Source: Symsagittifera roscoffensis (Eukaryota; Xenacoelomorpha; Acoela; Convolutidae). From it: a DNA stretch of 64,000 nucleotides. The notes beneath the pieces are model-generated. The model was given only the letters and a program-made list of their open reading frames with translations. It was not told where the DNA came from and searched no databases. This document shows positions 23,217 to 35,255 of this stretch, piece by piece (the stretch's first letter is position 1; every line of letters starts with the position of its first letter). The position numbers were made by a program, and so were the translations under genes. The stretch covers positions 40,632,379 through 40,696,378 of the forward strand of contig NC_087067.1 of the NCBI RefSeq assembly GCF_963678635.1. Reading direction: 5' to 3'.

Positions 23217-23747
23217 TTGTTCTGACTATCGTAACGAAACTAATTCTTCCGACTTTCGTAAGGAAAGTAACGGAATATTTGTGCTCGGGTGGGTTTTTTT
23301 TTCTTCTTTTTAACTAGCCATTTTTGACGGGATTTTTTAAATATCATTCGAAAACTAATGTTGTCCTGAGCTTAAATTTGAAAAGATATTTTACCTGTGA
23401 TCATTTTTCTTAATTATATGGGGGTTTAAAGATTGCCATTTTGGCCAATTTGGGACAATTAACGCGCGATATAATTCGCGCTATTAACGCGTAAGCGAGA
23501 TTTAATCCGTCTTAGAAATCGTTCCAAATTGGTTCAAGGAAGCTTATATGCCATGATTGATTTGTTAATAGGAACAAAATCTATCACTTTGTACTTAATA
23601 AGACGTGTGGGGGGACGTTTTCATAAACTTTCTTAAACTTTTTTCTTAAACTTTTTAAGTTTTTTAAAATTATATTTAGTATATTCCATAGACCTTAAAA
23701 GGCAGTCGGAACATTCAGGGCTGCGCCCTGATACGAGCAGCCTTGTT
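23217..23747 (+). mobile_element. Helentron-like element, copy 5, with duplicated 5' end
   Basis: The main body runs 23,244-23,747: TTCTTCCGACTTTCGTAAGG to GAGCAGCCTTGTT, with 3' stem CAGGGCTGCGCCCTG. Directly upstream is an extra 27-bp copy of the 5' terminus (TTGTTCTGACTATCGTAACG, 23,217-23,243). The body lacks the CAGACAAATTTCGA segment after the GGGTGGG block. Confidence 0.75.
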
Positions 23748-24815
23748 TTTAATCTGAAAAATATAGTGAAAATTCGATTATCAAAAACCACTCAGGGTTT
23801 AAAAAAACCCATGGTAGAACCTAATTATGAGAGAAGGCTTAAAATCTTGGCTTGAGATATTGTATAAATTCGAACTTCAAATTCAATTATCTTTTTTGAA
23901 AACAATGTAATATGAAGTTTTTTATTTATCAGAAAAAAATAATAAATGAAAGGATTAACTTCGAAATCTATTTATTGATTTGAAACAAGCGGCCCTTTGT
24001 CAGCACCCTTCCCCCAATTCTATAAAAAGATAAGTTTAAGAGATATTACGGATTAGCGTATAAGACTGAAGAAAAATCTGTTTTGGACATCGCAGTTTCC
24101 TTTTGGAACAAAAGCCGGCTCGAATTATTTTTACTTATCCGGAAATAAAGGAGGAAAACATTTCAATTGGAAGAAAAGAGATTTGGAATTAAAAGGTTGT
24201 GCTGTGCGTACAGGTCATATTTTTTATAAAATTAATGATTATTTATCATCCTTATGCGTCCCTTCCATTTTACAACAGAATTCCTATTTTCAAGCTACAG
24301 AAAAGGTTGCTTTAATTAGGTTAAAACAGCAAACTGATACTGATACTGATACACAGTCTAGAAAGTAATTTAATGGAAGTAAAGAAACCCGAGCCTTCAA
24401 CACAGCCCTAACGTTTCTAGGATACTAATTAGATTAGGCTCTGTTTATTCTAACAATTTTTTTAATTGGGGAAATATTTACCGGTTTCTGAGCACGGAAA
24501 TCAAGACCCAAAAGTAGAAACAAAATGGGGTGATCAAAAAGTGCTTCTGTTTTGACTTCTCAGATAGAGTGAACTTTGTTAAGCTAGTTAATTTTGATTC
24601 AACTTTCCAATTTTTAATTCAATTACGTACGCGCCACGCTCAAAAAAAAATCATCGAAACTCATTTGTTTTTCAAAAATCAATTAACCATTGATATGATT
24701 AAGTTAGGAACAAACAATCAAATTAGTTTGAAACCTAAATTAGTGGAAAAATAACTTTTTTGAAAAAAGCATGATATTCAAGGATTAGTTTTTATCATGC
24801 GGGTCAATTATAACC
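23748..24815. other. Gene-free stretch
   Basis: Two short open plus-strand frames (24,183-24,368 and 24,530-24,754) have no recognisable domain. The first ends in a (GATACT)n-coded Asp-Thr run. Confidence 0.4.
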
Positions 24816-24865
24816 ATCAGCACGATACTATAAAATCAGCATGATATTATAAAATCAGCACGTAT
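24816..24865. repeat. 19-bp tandem repeat, about 2.5 copies
   Basis: ATCAGCACGATACTATAAA, ATCAGCATGATATTATAAA, then ATCAGCACG. Confidence 0.75.
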
Positions 24866-24987
24866 CTTTTATTCGCAAAAAAAAACAGACAGCAAAAAAT
24901 AAACAGAAAGTCTGAGAACAGAAAACAGATTTTCAAAGTCTGAGATGATACATACATAGTTTGAGTTTTGTTTTGAAGCGATCCGAA

Positions 24988-25710
24988 GTCTCAGATATTT
25001 GGTAGTTGAAATTCTAAAGTTTCACTCTTAATTTTTGAGGCATGCCTGAGTAAAAATCCTCCACAACAGCCAACGGTTTATCTCTACAGGTCTGTCACAA
25101 GGAAGTAAAATTGCAAATCGTACTTCTTAGTAAAATTAAACTTGGTAGTATGAAATTCTATGAGGGTATCGAAAGCTTCTATGTTTCCCTCGAACGCCTT
25201 GCATCCAAAGGTAGCAGCGGGCGTTTGATAGATATGAATTAATAAGGTTTCGTATCTGTGTTATATGTTTAGATCCTACACAAAATGAGATCTATTGAAA
25301 CCACGAGTATCGATGCAATTCACAGCAGAAGAAACATAACTTTCTTTTGTGATTCGGTTTTTGGCCAAGCAACCAGCTCTACCTCTTTGCTTAAATTGCT
25401 CGTCTTTTAGTGAAGGAAACCTTTTCAAATTAAATTTTTTCAGGCAAAATTCCACCAATTTGTTTATTTTTTTGGCAAGTCCATAGACAGAACATTTAAC
25501 AAAAACTTCCGGTGACTTAAAAACTTCCATTTGACAAAAACCTCTAACAACCTCAAAACCGCGCTGCCGGATAACCGAAATGATCTAACAATTGTGCTAT
25601 TTTTACTCAGATAAAACTCGATCTGAAAATAGTCGTGTTTGATCCCAAGTCATGAAATTTTTGACAGCCAACTATTGTATTTGAGTGAATTATAACAGCA
25701 CGTCTAGTTT
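24988..25710. repeat. 723-bp tandem duplication, copy 1
   Basis: From GTCTCAGATATTTGGTAGTT to CACGTCTAGTTT this segment appears identical to 25,721-26,443. The two are joined by a 10-bp junction (ATAACAGCAA). Identity over the whole length implies a very recent duplication or an assembly artefact. Confidence 0.95.
25276..25530 (-). pseudogene. Open frame in tandem unit copy 1, possibly gag-like remnant
   Basis: An 84-codon minus-strand frame from ATG, open for a further 18 codons upstream to a TAG at about 25,587. It contains a basic stretch ending QRGRAGCLAKN and, later, VNCIDTRGFNRSHFV; the spacing is faintly like a degenerate zinc knuckle but the full CCHC residues are absent. Downstream on the same strand (about 25,262-25,085) a second frame holds FEGNIEAFDTLIEFHT, then after a frame change RDKPLAVVEDFYSG, reminiscent of the capsid-like region of retrotransposon gag. 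The order of these pieces is the reverse of a normal gag gene. I cannot name a family; a host exon or chance frame remains possible. Confidence 0.3.
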
Positions 25711-25720
25711 ATAACAGCAA

Positions 25721-26443
25721 GTCTCAGATATTTGGTAGTTGAAATTCTAAAGTTTCACTCTTAATTTTTGAGGCATGCCTGAGTAAAAATCCTCCACAAC
25801 AGCCAACGGTTTATCTCTACAGGTCTGTCACAAGGAAGTAAAATTGCAAATCGTACTTCTTAGTAAAATTAAACTTGGTAGTATGAAATTCTATGAGGGT
25901 ATCGAAAGCTTCTATGTTTCCCTCGAACGCCTTGCATCCAAAGGTAGCAGCGGGCGTTTGATAGATATGAATTAATAAGGTTTCGTATCTGTGTTATATG
26001 TTTAGATCCTACACAAAATGAGATCTATTGAAACCACGAGTATCGATGCAATTCACAGCAGAAGAAACATAACTTTCTTTTGTGATTCGGTTTTTGGCCA
26101 AGCAACCAGCTCTACCTCTTTGCTTAAATTGCTCGTCTTTTAGTGAAGGAAACCTTTTCAAATTAAATTTTTTCAGGCAAAATTCCACCAATTTGTTTAT
26201 TTTTTTGGCAAGTCCATAGACAGAACATTTAACAAAAACTTCCGGTGACTTAAAAACTTCCATTTGACAAAAACCTCTAACAACCTCAAAACCGCGCTGC
26301 CGGATAACCGAAATGATCTAACAATTGTGCTATTTTTACTCAGATAAAACTCGATCTGAAAATAGTCGTGTTTGATCCCAAGTCATGAAATTTTTGACAG
26401 CCAACTATTGTATTTGAGTGAATTATAACAGCACGTCTAGTTT
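25721..26443. repeat. 723-bp tandem duplication, copy 2
   Basis: Apparently base-identical to 24,988-25,710. Similarity ends after CACGTCTAGTTT, where the sequence continues into TTTTGGTAGTC. Confidence 0.95.
26009..26263 (-). pseudogene. Open frame in tandem unit copy 2
   Basis: Identical in sequence and reading frame to the frame at 25,276-25,530. It is duplicated with its unit, including the second-frame fragments toward 25,820. The same uncertainty of identity applies. Confidence 0.3.
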
Positions 26444-27696
26444 TTTTGGTAGTCAATAAACAACTATTCTGTATTCAGAAGAGGAGAACTCGCTGAATGG
26501 AAATGGTCAATGAGAGGCGTAAACTTGAGGAAAAGTGCCAAAATCTTTATTTTTAGAAAATATCAATAAAAACGAAAACATCATTCGAGAACGTCGAAAT
26601 TGTTCGCGGAAAGACAGTGTGCGAGGACAAACTCTCACTTGACCTCTAGCTTCAGGTCTACAACAGCCCGACAGACTACGGCTGCAATAATGGCTCCACG
26701 TGAAGTATCTAGATGCAAAACAACGGCCTTGAGCCCCCAGCAAAAATAGTTTTGCTCAATAAAAAACCATAGTCTGAAATGTGAGGAGATAATACAAATG
26801 GACTATCCTTCTAAAGGATTCTTAAGTCCTACTGATATGATAGCTCCTCTGCGATTCGCAGGAACCTCATTAAAAAAAATTAGAAACTACTAGTATATGT
26901 TAGAATAAAAAGTAACATAAAAAAGGAAGCAGAAACTCGATGAGAAAAGGCTATGGATTTTCGGTTTTCTTATCTGATGGAAGACGTAGGCTGATCATAA
27001 GCTGACTTCTCAAAATTCAAAATTAAAATATGTATTGAGACGCAGAGAAGTTCAGAAGTTCTGTTATTAATTGGAAAGTTGTTTTTTTTCCAATTTCTGG
27101 GTATGGCTTCAAAATTTCAAATCTTTCCACAAAGTTCAATTTTTATCTCATTTTTCAATTTTGGTTTGTTTAAAAAAAATTGACGGCAAGAGAAAGGGTT
27201 TTGTTTGACTAATATTCTTTCTCCAAAGAATAAATTGAAGTTTTGTTTCCGACTTAGTGCTATTTAAAAAACTATCTTTTGCTTTGTTTTGAGCTACTAA
27301 GTTCGCCGTATGTTTAAATATTTATTGTCAAGTCCTGACTCATTCGCGTTTGAATCCCTCTGCATTTTGATTTTGAGCAGTTGTAACTTTGTACGAATTT
27401 TTGTACGAATTTTTCTGAGTCTTAGGATGCGAGAGTTTTTTCAGTTTCGCCTCGTAGGACTTTTTTCTATGAAAAAACGTTTTGCCACAAAACAAGTGTT
27501 CTGCCAAGTTCTCTAACTTTAGAAATTATCAATTAAAGGAACATTTTATTAGACAAAGTCGAATTTGTTTTCGGAAAGACAGTCAGCAAAAACAGAGTAA
27601 CGACTCCCGTGTTTAGAAATTTAGAAATAATTAGTACATGTTAGTTTTGAAAAAGTAACATCAAAAAGGTGGCACAGAGATCATTCAGTGAAAGAG

Positions 27697-27697
<1 letters not shown>
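26444..27697. other. Diverged duplicated sequence, no gene recognised
   Basis: CGGAAAGACAGTGTGC near 26,608 followed by TAGTATATGTTAGAAT (about 26,890) is echoed by CGGAAAGACAGTCAGC near 27,575 followed by TAGTACATGTTAG (about 27,632). This points to an old duplication. A 78-codon minus frame (26,507-26,743) in a GC-richer patch and a 68-codon plus frame (27,310-27,516) have no recognised domains. Confidence 0.35.

Positions 27698-27761
<64 letters not shown>
27698..27761. repeat. (TA)n microsatellite
   Basis: An uninterrupted TA run of about 63 bp. Confidence 0.98.
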
Positions 27762-27767
<6 letters not shown>

Positions 27768-29480
27768 TATTTTCTACAAATGATACAGAAATTTGAAATT
27801 TTTAGTCGTTCATTATTTTCTTGATAAGATCTAAACTCAAGTTATGTGCTAAGTTGAGATATAATTAGTTTCAACAAAATTTTTTTTATATATCAGTAGA
27901 CATTTCAACTATTTAAGTTCTCGTGTAAATTGGTCACATTCAATTTTTTTTCGCCAGTTTAGTCCGCTTCTACTTATCTATAGGCGCTTCTACAATAATA
28001 TTTGAAATGCTCAACGTATAAAGTCGAAACTTACGAGCGAAACATGTTAATTTGGAACTTAAACTAAAATCCAAATTTTTTTTTATTAATTATGTAATGT
28101 TTCCTAAATTGAGAAATAAAAAAAAACCTTATCGTTTTGAAATTTAGTTTTATTGGCTTATGAATTTTTGGCGCTCGCTCTTAGCTCCAAATCAAATATT
28201 TATTGGCGCTGCTTTGAGAATAATTTTGCTTTTAAAAAAACGCTTCAAAACGAGAGAAAAAATAAACTGTCTCGCTTTAGGCTGACACTCTCGTTTTAAA
28301 CGTCTCGCTTTAGGCATTCTTTTCATATTTTTTTGATTGAAGCTTGGGTAGTTTTTGGATAGAAATTTTGGCCAAGAATAATTTGAAAAAAAAATTATTG
28401 ACTTTGGAAACGCCTACCAAAAAAAATAATAAAAAAGAAGTACAAGAAAACTGAAAATTTTTTTAAAAAAAAGCAAACAGAACTATGAGAGATGCCGCTA
28501 AAAAGACATGACTAGTAAAACATTGAAAATCCTGCCGCAAAAAGTTCAAAGAACAAAATATTGATAAAATGATAACACAAATGAAAAAATATATTGATGA
28601 AGAGAGAAAAAATTTTACTTGCGTTTTCAAAGATAATCTATTGTCAATTTGTCAACAAAAGCTTGCAGTCTCGGTGGAAATAGCTCAATAAACGCAGCAA
28701 TTTTTCTTATCAAAGCCTTCCAAAAAAGGCCCAAAACGTCCTTTTAATCTAATTTGTTGCGGCGCAAAAAGATATTACAAAATGTTATCTTGTCGATAAT
28801 GTTTTATGTGAGAAGTCGGAAAATCAATTTGATCGACATAAAACAAAGCAAAATATGTGTATTTTCTTTTAAAAGTTTACCCCCTGACATGAAAATTCTA
28901 GATCCGCGCCTGCATGTACGCAAAATATATTAGTTTTTTTTCCATTCAATGAAACTTTTCATAGTTTAAAAATGAAATTAACGTTCTAATAAATGTTTTA
29001 CATAATTCAAAAATCAGAATACACAGAAAACGTCTTTCCGAAAAAAAAGCAGTCAAAAGCTTCTGGTAAAAAATCGAAGCGCTAGTTAAGTTGACAAAAA
29101 CGTTTAAAAAAATTAGCATGAAACATGAAACAACTACAATGTATAACAGAGTCAATCGGAAGATGAAAATATACCTGGGAAGAATGAAGATACAAAAAAA
29201 CTTCTAGCATTTTTGCTTTTTTACTAAAAATTTGAGTCATTGTTCGTCAAATAATGCTCACGTTGTAGCCACTTTAGTCAAAACTCGGAAAATTAAACAC
29301 ATTTGCACATTTGCGAGTTTTTTTCACGTTTTTTTTTTTCGATTTTCTTCTGTCACGTTTGTTTTTCCTTACTTATTTAAACCCCACAAGATAAAGTTAG
29401 TAAAATTATTTATATGAAATATTCAAGAATCTGTAAATTATCGAAAACTAACTGATGATGATTATAATAAAATGAAGTCT
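27762..29480. other. Probable intronic sequence of the Shaw-type gene
   Basis: No exon seen. At about 28,246-28,315 AAAACGAGAG and CTCTCGTTTT form an imperfect hairpin, and GTCTCGCTTTAGGC occurs twice. It lies downstream of the channel exon on the minus strand and is therefore expected to be intron. Confidence 0.4.
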
Positions 29481-29496
29481 TAAAAGTGATTTAAAC

Positions 29497-29502
29497 ATTT
29501 AC
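29497..29502 (-). promoter_or_regulatory. Splice donor after the T1 exon
   Basis: On the minus strand the exon ends CAG and continues GTAAAT, close to the metazoan donor consensus. Reading through would add only Val-Asn-Val before a stop, supporting real splicing here. Confidence 0.8.
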
Positions 29503-29823
29503 CTGATTTGAGTCCAGATTCCAGTATTGCAGCTCCGTCTCGAACAGTGGACCGCATACATCATTTGGGTAATGCAATTTACCCGTCCGGTAATAATTCA
29601 AGATCTGGGCGAACACCCCCGGGTGTCTATCAAAGAAAAACTCTCCGGCAACTGCGTCGTAATTTTTGGCTTCTTCTGTCAACTTAGAAAGCCGAGTGGC
29701 CGGAATTTTTTTCAGAGTTGTTTTGAAGGTTTCATGTCGAATGCCGCCGACGTTTAAAACTATCTTGTTGTCGCGATGGTGATCTTCAGATTTTAGTTTC
29801 AACTCTTTCGCAATATTCTGCAT
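29503..29823 (-). CDS. Shaw/Kv3-type voltage-gated potassium channel, N-terminal T1 exon
   Basis: This exon encodes 107 residues of the cytoplasmic T1 (BTB/K-tetramerisation) domain, which drives subfamily-specific assembly of four channel subunits at the membrane. Visible hallmarks are [17 protein letters not shown] (residues 21-37), the IPATRLSKL stretch (40-48), [20 protein letters not shown] (62-81), [13 protein letters not shown] (82-94) and ELQYWNLD (97-104). His84-x5-Cys90 is the first half of the HX5CX20CC zinc site shared by Shaw, Shab and Shal T1 domains; the Cys-Cys half should lie in the next exon. An in-frame TGA lies three codons before the ATG, supporting this start if the leader is unspliced. 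The coding frame ends exactly at CAG, followed by the donor GTAAAT, so the intron is phase 0. The GC content stands out from its surroundings. The membrane segments, voltage sensor and pore are not found in the window. The CGPLFE-type sequence favours Shaw/Kv3 over Shaker, Shab or Shal. Confidence 0.93.
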
Positions 29824-32800
29824 TTTTTTTCAAAAAATCAATAATTGCAGGAAATTCTTAGATCAAAACATCCTAAATTCAGTTGTGACCATTTCAGCTC
29901 AACGCGTTTCTGCATGTTCTGTGAGTAAAATCGACAAGTAGAAAAGTATAAAAAGGATTAATTTTGTGGAACTGAGACAAATTAAATTCAGAAAATGGAT
30001 CGGGTCTGTTTGGGTTAAGGGGAGTCAATTTCGCCGCGGTAATAACTTTTTTCAATCCATCTATTCAACTGCTTTTCAGTACTCTTTTTTTTCTGAAGAC
30101 TGCAAAATGTTGAAATGAAGTCGAGATTAACAGTTGGCTTTTATATTCCATTTGCGATGGGGAAACTTTGTTTTTGGCGTAATTGGCAGTAAATGCAAAT
30201 GTAGGGATATAAATTAGGGGTACTGCCTTCGATCTGATTAAATAATGGGAGGGACCAAATGTTAAATATGAGGCTAATTGAGCGAAATCACAGGGCTTTA
30301 TGATATGAATAAAAATACTGGGCGGTAATCGCCACACAAACTGAAAAAAAAAGAGAACTATTGCTAGATATTCTCTAGTTCTCGTTGCGAGTTATTTACT
30401 ACATAACCATCACAATTATTAATACTTTTTTCTTTTTTTTTCACCAATGATGCGTATATGTTGATGGTAAAATTGGAATTAGATCAACTGCAATTGCAAT
30501 TTTTATCCCAAGGAGAAAAAGTAAAAGTAAAATAACATGTGGGAAATAATTGGAAAATGAGCTCCTCCAATCGGAGCATTTTGAGGGACAACTTGGTTGA
30601 AACAAGAAGGAAGGGCGTACAAAATAAAGATATTACGGACCAACTATACCAACACTACAATAACACTCCGCGTTCCAAGATCGGCGCCTGAAATAAAAAT
30701 CGTATTCTTTTTATTATTATGTTTGTTTAATATTGTCTTATAATAATAATGAAAGGAAAAGTAGTATCAAATTGAACCAACTATTGGAAAATTTCAACAC
30801 CGAAACAAAAACAGAGCAAGGCTGAAAAAAAAACGCAAAAAATCACGTTACATTTTTGGGGCCATCTTTGTTTTCAGAAGTATCATTTTCATACCAGGAA
30901 GTGGAGTTTTTCCAATAGCAGAAACCATAAAAAGCGAATGCAAAATATCGACAAGTTTATGACATTTTAGCCGGTAATTCAACGTTTCAGCGCCGAAACA
31001 ATCTTTTGTGTATCTTAGAAGAAATGTGCCACAGACACGTCCGCGGAATAAATCTGAAATAAGAATCTGCAGCTTATAATAAGTGAGGCGAACATTGTGT
31101 TTGAGCGTCGCACTAAGCCTCGCATAGTACCAGAAGGTTTATTTTTATGCATTTTTTCTTCACTATCAACGTTTTTTTTTGGTTTAATTGTGTTTTGTCA
31201 ATGCGATTTAACACCGCTTTTGCAGCGCGTTATTTTCCTTCACTTATACTTACTTGATTTGCGCATCATCGGTTTCAGGTGATTTTTACGCTCAATTTCT
31301 TCCAAGTTTGTCATAAAAGTCTAATGTTCCCATCGCTTCCTGAAACCAGCCAGTTTTAGATAATGGATTTGAGGGACTGGTGGGGAGGGGGTAATTGTTG
31401 AAAACCGAAGAAAAAGAAAATTTAGTATAATATGTGAACAAGCTTAAATTGCTTAGCTCACATACAGGAAGAGAAGATATCATAAAATAAAAAAGTGAAT
31501 TTGATTGAACACCAAAATCCATGCTTGTTTATTCGCTTTTGTATAGCACAAGATTCTTCGGCGCCTAAAAAGAAGTTTAGTTTTTTGACTGTCTGCCTGA
31601 GCAAACCTTTTCAGATATTAGCAAGTTTTATTTTCTTCAGTTCGACATAAAAAAAATGCAAAATTCTTACAAGAAAGTCATGTAGTTCGGAATGAAAAAA
31701 ACCATAAGCAAAATTCTTGCAAGGTTTTTGTAGTTATCTGTATTTTTTCAGCTTTTCCGTTGCGTAACTATTATAAAAGTCTAAATATCGAACAATGTTT
31801 TCTTCTTGAAAAATCTAAAACTGAATCTTATTCGTCGTCGTAATGTTCGTCCTTGCCAGGAAGTCTATGATTGTCCCGAACTCTTTAAATACCTAACAAA
31901 AAGACCAAAGCTTGTTGGCTAGGTTATGCGGGTTCCTATTATTGACTGAATATCTGCGCGGTGAACTATAAAAAATCGCATAAAATTACTTTCAAAGTTA
32001 GTCTCTAATTACCTCAAGGTTGTTTTGCACTGTTGTTGTAAACCTTTCATTTTAAATGAAATTTTGGATAGTCATGCGCAAGTAAAATTACTGTATGAAT
32101 CTCAGAAAAACAAAGAAGATGAAATAGAGTAATCTGTGCCAATGCCCTAAAATATAAAGCAAAATCTTGAATGAAACAAAAATGAGCGCCATGATCTTAA
32201 ACAGAGTTTCTTCAAAAAAATCTTGGAAGATGTTGCTAACCAAGAATACTAAAACTTGTCTCGAGTATTTTACTTGTTAAAAATATATTTTTAAAAATAA
32301 TATCGTATATGGTCATAACATTGTTCGCTGATTTGCCAAACACCTGTCATTAATAATCACAGAAGACCATAAGGCAGAAATCTCAGACCTTTATGCACTC
32401 ACATCGAGAAAAATCTATGAAAACTTATGATGCAACATGACTTGATTACCGCGAGATCCCTTGCATGAATTATCAATCGACCTTATCTGGCGTTGATTTA
32501 TGGTGTCTGATTCAGCGTGGAAAAAAAACTCCCATGCATTTGATGACTGGACACAAAAAAGGCGTATTTTTCATGCTAGCCTCAAGTTTCTAGTCAGAAG
32601 TAAAACTGAAACGAAATCAGTTTTTCAGACTTGAACTTTAATAATAAAATATAAGCGTTTACTTTTCTGTTCGTTCAGTGTTGAAAGGGAGATAGCTCAA
32701 AATTGGAAAAAGAAAAATCAAAAATTGCCAATTTGTTTTCATAAAAGCCGGTTTTTGCATTCGAAATTGCAGATTTGTCATTTGAACGACTAGACTTTCC

Positions 32801-32849
32801 GAATTATTGGATAAATTCGGTTTTAAGATAAAATACGCCATGAAATCTT
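29824..32849. other. Upstream flank of the Shaw-type exon, no gene recognised
   Basis: It should hold the 5' leader and promoter, or an upstream intron, of the minus-strand channel gene. No TATA box or initiator can be called with confidence in such A+T-rich DNA. Short open frames (for example 30,065-30,337 minus) lack domains. Confidence 0.4.
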
Positions 32850-33130
32850 TTTATTCGACGGTGTTTTTTCTTTTCAGGTTATGGTAATTTTTCGTAAGAA
32901 AAAATGTATTAAATTTTTTGAACCTGAAAAACATTGGTCCCGAGAACTCAAAATGTCAATCAATTTTTTTCCTCGTAAATTTGGGAGAAAATAGAAATTG
33001 CCAATTTGATCAACTTGGAGTAATCATTGAAGGCTGTTCTTAGTCTTCTATTAACGCGTAGGTGTCAAACTAGTCCTCACTAAAAATCATTCCATATTGA
33101 ATTAAAGCAAGAAAAAGTTCAAAAAGGATT
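32850..33130 (+). mobile_element. Decayed main-family copy
   Basis: Block order survives: a CAGGTTATGG segment, GAGAACTCAAAATG, AATTGCCAATTTGATCAAC, TATTAACGCGTAGGTG, TAGTCCTCACTAAAAATCAT and TCCATATTGAATTAAAGCAAG. These align in order with the family CCTGAGCTCAAATT, GCCATTTTGACCAATT, TATTAACGCGTAAGCGG, AATCCGTCTTAGAAATCGT and TCCAAATTGGTTCAAGGAAG blocks. Both termini are lost. Confidence 0.5.
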
Positions 33131-33284
33131 CAGACTAGTTTTTAAAATAACTTTTTTTGAAATTTTTCAAAAAAAAACTGAAAAAACTAATTTGGTTCAA
33201 ATTAAAACATTAAAATATCGTAAGCTTCTTAAAGGGGGATGCGCTTGGACACTGTGAATGAGATTTCACCCACAGAAGGCATGA

Positions 33285-33410
33285 ATCAGTACGGGAATTC
33301 GAAGCGCAGTTGGTAACATACTTACAAAATGACCCCAAGGTTGGAGATAACTCCCGCTGATGTAATTAGGCAGACTTGTAAAGAAGGCCCAATTTAGGGA
33401 TCCTTTCTGA
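33285..33410 (+). mobile_element. Degenerate tRNA-derived SINE-like sequence
   Basis: AAGCGCAGTTGGTAAC (about 33,301) resembles a Pol III A box. GGTTGGAGATAACTCCCGC (about 33,339) is a damaged B-box/T-arm. The patch is GC-richer than its surroundings and continues into a non-tRNA body. No intact tRNA cloverleaf can be formed. Confidence 0.35.
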
Positions 33411-35255
33411 AGTTAAATTGAATTTCGAATTGAAAACACGCATTCTTGTTGAAAACACAATTTCTTCCTGAAAGCAGAATTTCTTTATTTTTGGATTTGG
33501 TCCATTTTGTCTGAGTTTTTCTAGGTGAGATTAGAATGTAATTTAAATGACATTTGACGTGTTTTGGTTAATAAAAGTGTCTTTTCATTTTGAAGACAAT
33601 GAGTGGATTTTGAAATATAGTCTGAAAGGTGAAATCTTCATTCTAATTTGAATGCAAGGGCGAATATGCAGAAAATAATAAAAGCAGACTGGCTTTCGCG
33701 TTTTTTTCTTCAATGTCAATTTCTGTTTTTTTTTTCAAAAAACCATGCTTTATTTTGAGTATAAGCAAGGTCGATATTTAAAAACTAAATTCTGAAAAAT
33801 TTGTGATTATTAATAAGACTGTGTCCACATAGTTTTGACAAAATGGAAATTGCATCAAATTTCGAGAAATTTTACAAAACTTTGATTGATTAATAGCTGG
33901 TTTATCTGGCTTGAAATCTCTCTGTTTCTGCTCTAGTTTTACAGTTTTCTTAAGTTTGATCTTAAACCTTAAATATGTTATTTAACCCAAAATAGTAATC
34001 TGGGTACAATTTGGGGTTGAAACCTTCGCCGTGTTTCCTAGCAATCTCAGGTTGATACTCAATATAGTAATAATTTTTACATAACAAGATATTTAATAGA
34101 CAACGGGTGAGTTTAATGAACCGCCTCCCACCGTTTCGAGGCAAATTTCGATAAATATTTATTTTTGTTAGGCACCAAATAGTAAATAATACTCCCAATT
34201 TTTCTTTTCAGCTAAGTTAGACGAGAATTTGTAATTTTCTTTGGAAAAGTCAATTTAGCATTTTTCGAACTTGGGGCCATTTGAATTTTTTTTTGGAAAA
34301 CGTTGCCTCTAAGAACAATTTTATTTTCAACGGTTGTCAGATGTGTTTTTTATTCTTTTTTGTTACTAAGAACAAAACTTCTAATACCTTAGAAACAGGA
34401 AACAAGTTCTTAAGAAACTAAAAACTGCTCACAAGAGTCAATCAAAAAATTATATACCACAATCTAAAACAAAGTTGAGGTATAGTTAAACTAACCTTTG
34501 TCTGCTGATACACCAATCTGTTCTTTGCACTGGTTGCAAACGGGTAATGGCAGAATGAAAGTATGGGAAGATTAAAACAGGAGAACTCGATTAAATCTTG
34601 CCGACTGTTTTCTACAAATCCCCAAAATGTCAATCCGGCGGTACTGTTCGACTGAAAGTGTATTAAAGTCATTTTCATTTTCTCAATTTAATTTACCCGT
34701 TCGTTTTTCAACGCTATAGCCCAACCCCTTCTACCTTTTAACCGCGAACCGTGAAAAAAGACAGCAAAATAAAACAGGCTGCTGGAAAGATGCAAGAAAA
34801 GAAAAGTACAGCTTTAATTTAATGCCTTTAAAATTGTACTTTCCGACTATATAAAAAGAAGGCAACTTTCTAATGGTTTTCACTGTAAAACTGAAGGCGT
34901 AATATTACAAGTGGCCAAAAAAAAGTCACACGATTCAAATTTGATTTTAACTTGGAAGGTGATGATGGAAATAAAGCATATTCAATAGTCTGGGCTCAAT
35001 CAAAACTTCTCTTTCTATCGGTCTGATATTGATTAATTCGAAAATTGTTTTACAAGAAACCAATGGCTTGTTCTGCGGAGGGGTATGAACGGGGCCTATT
35101 ACATTACTTTCATTGTTCTTAGATGAAATGCCTAATGAATCCAAAACTTACCGGCATTTTCTATGAAAAGACAATGAGTTTTTGAAGAAGATTTAAGTTG
35201 GCTGTTTCTTCACATAGTATGTTTAAACAAAGAGTCGAAAATTGGGACATTACCA
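33411..35255. other. Gene-free stretch
   Basis: Short open frames on the minus strand (33,962-34,198; 34,442-34,678; 34,947-35,144) have no recognisable domains; nothing else is supported. Confidence 0.45.

Noticed and set aside
29527-29757. 76-codon plus-strand frame opposite the potassium-channel exon.
   Set aside because: It is the antisense shadow of the T1-domain coding sequence.
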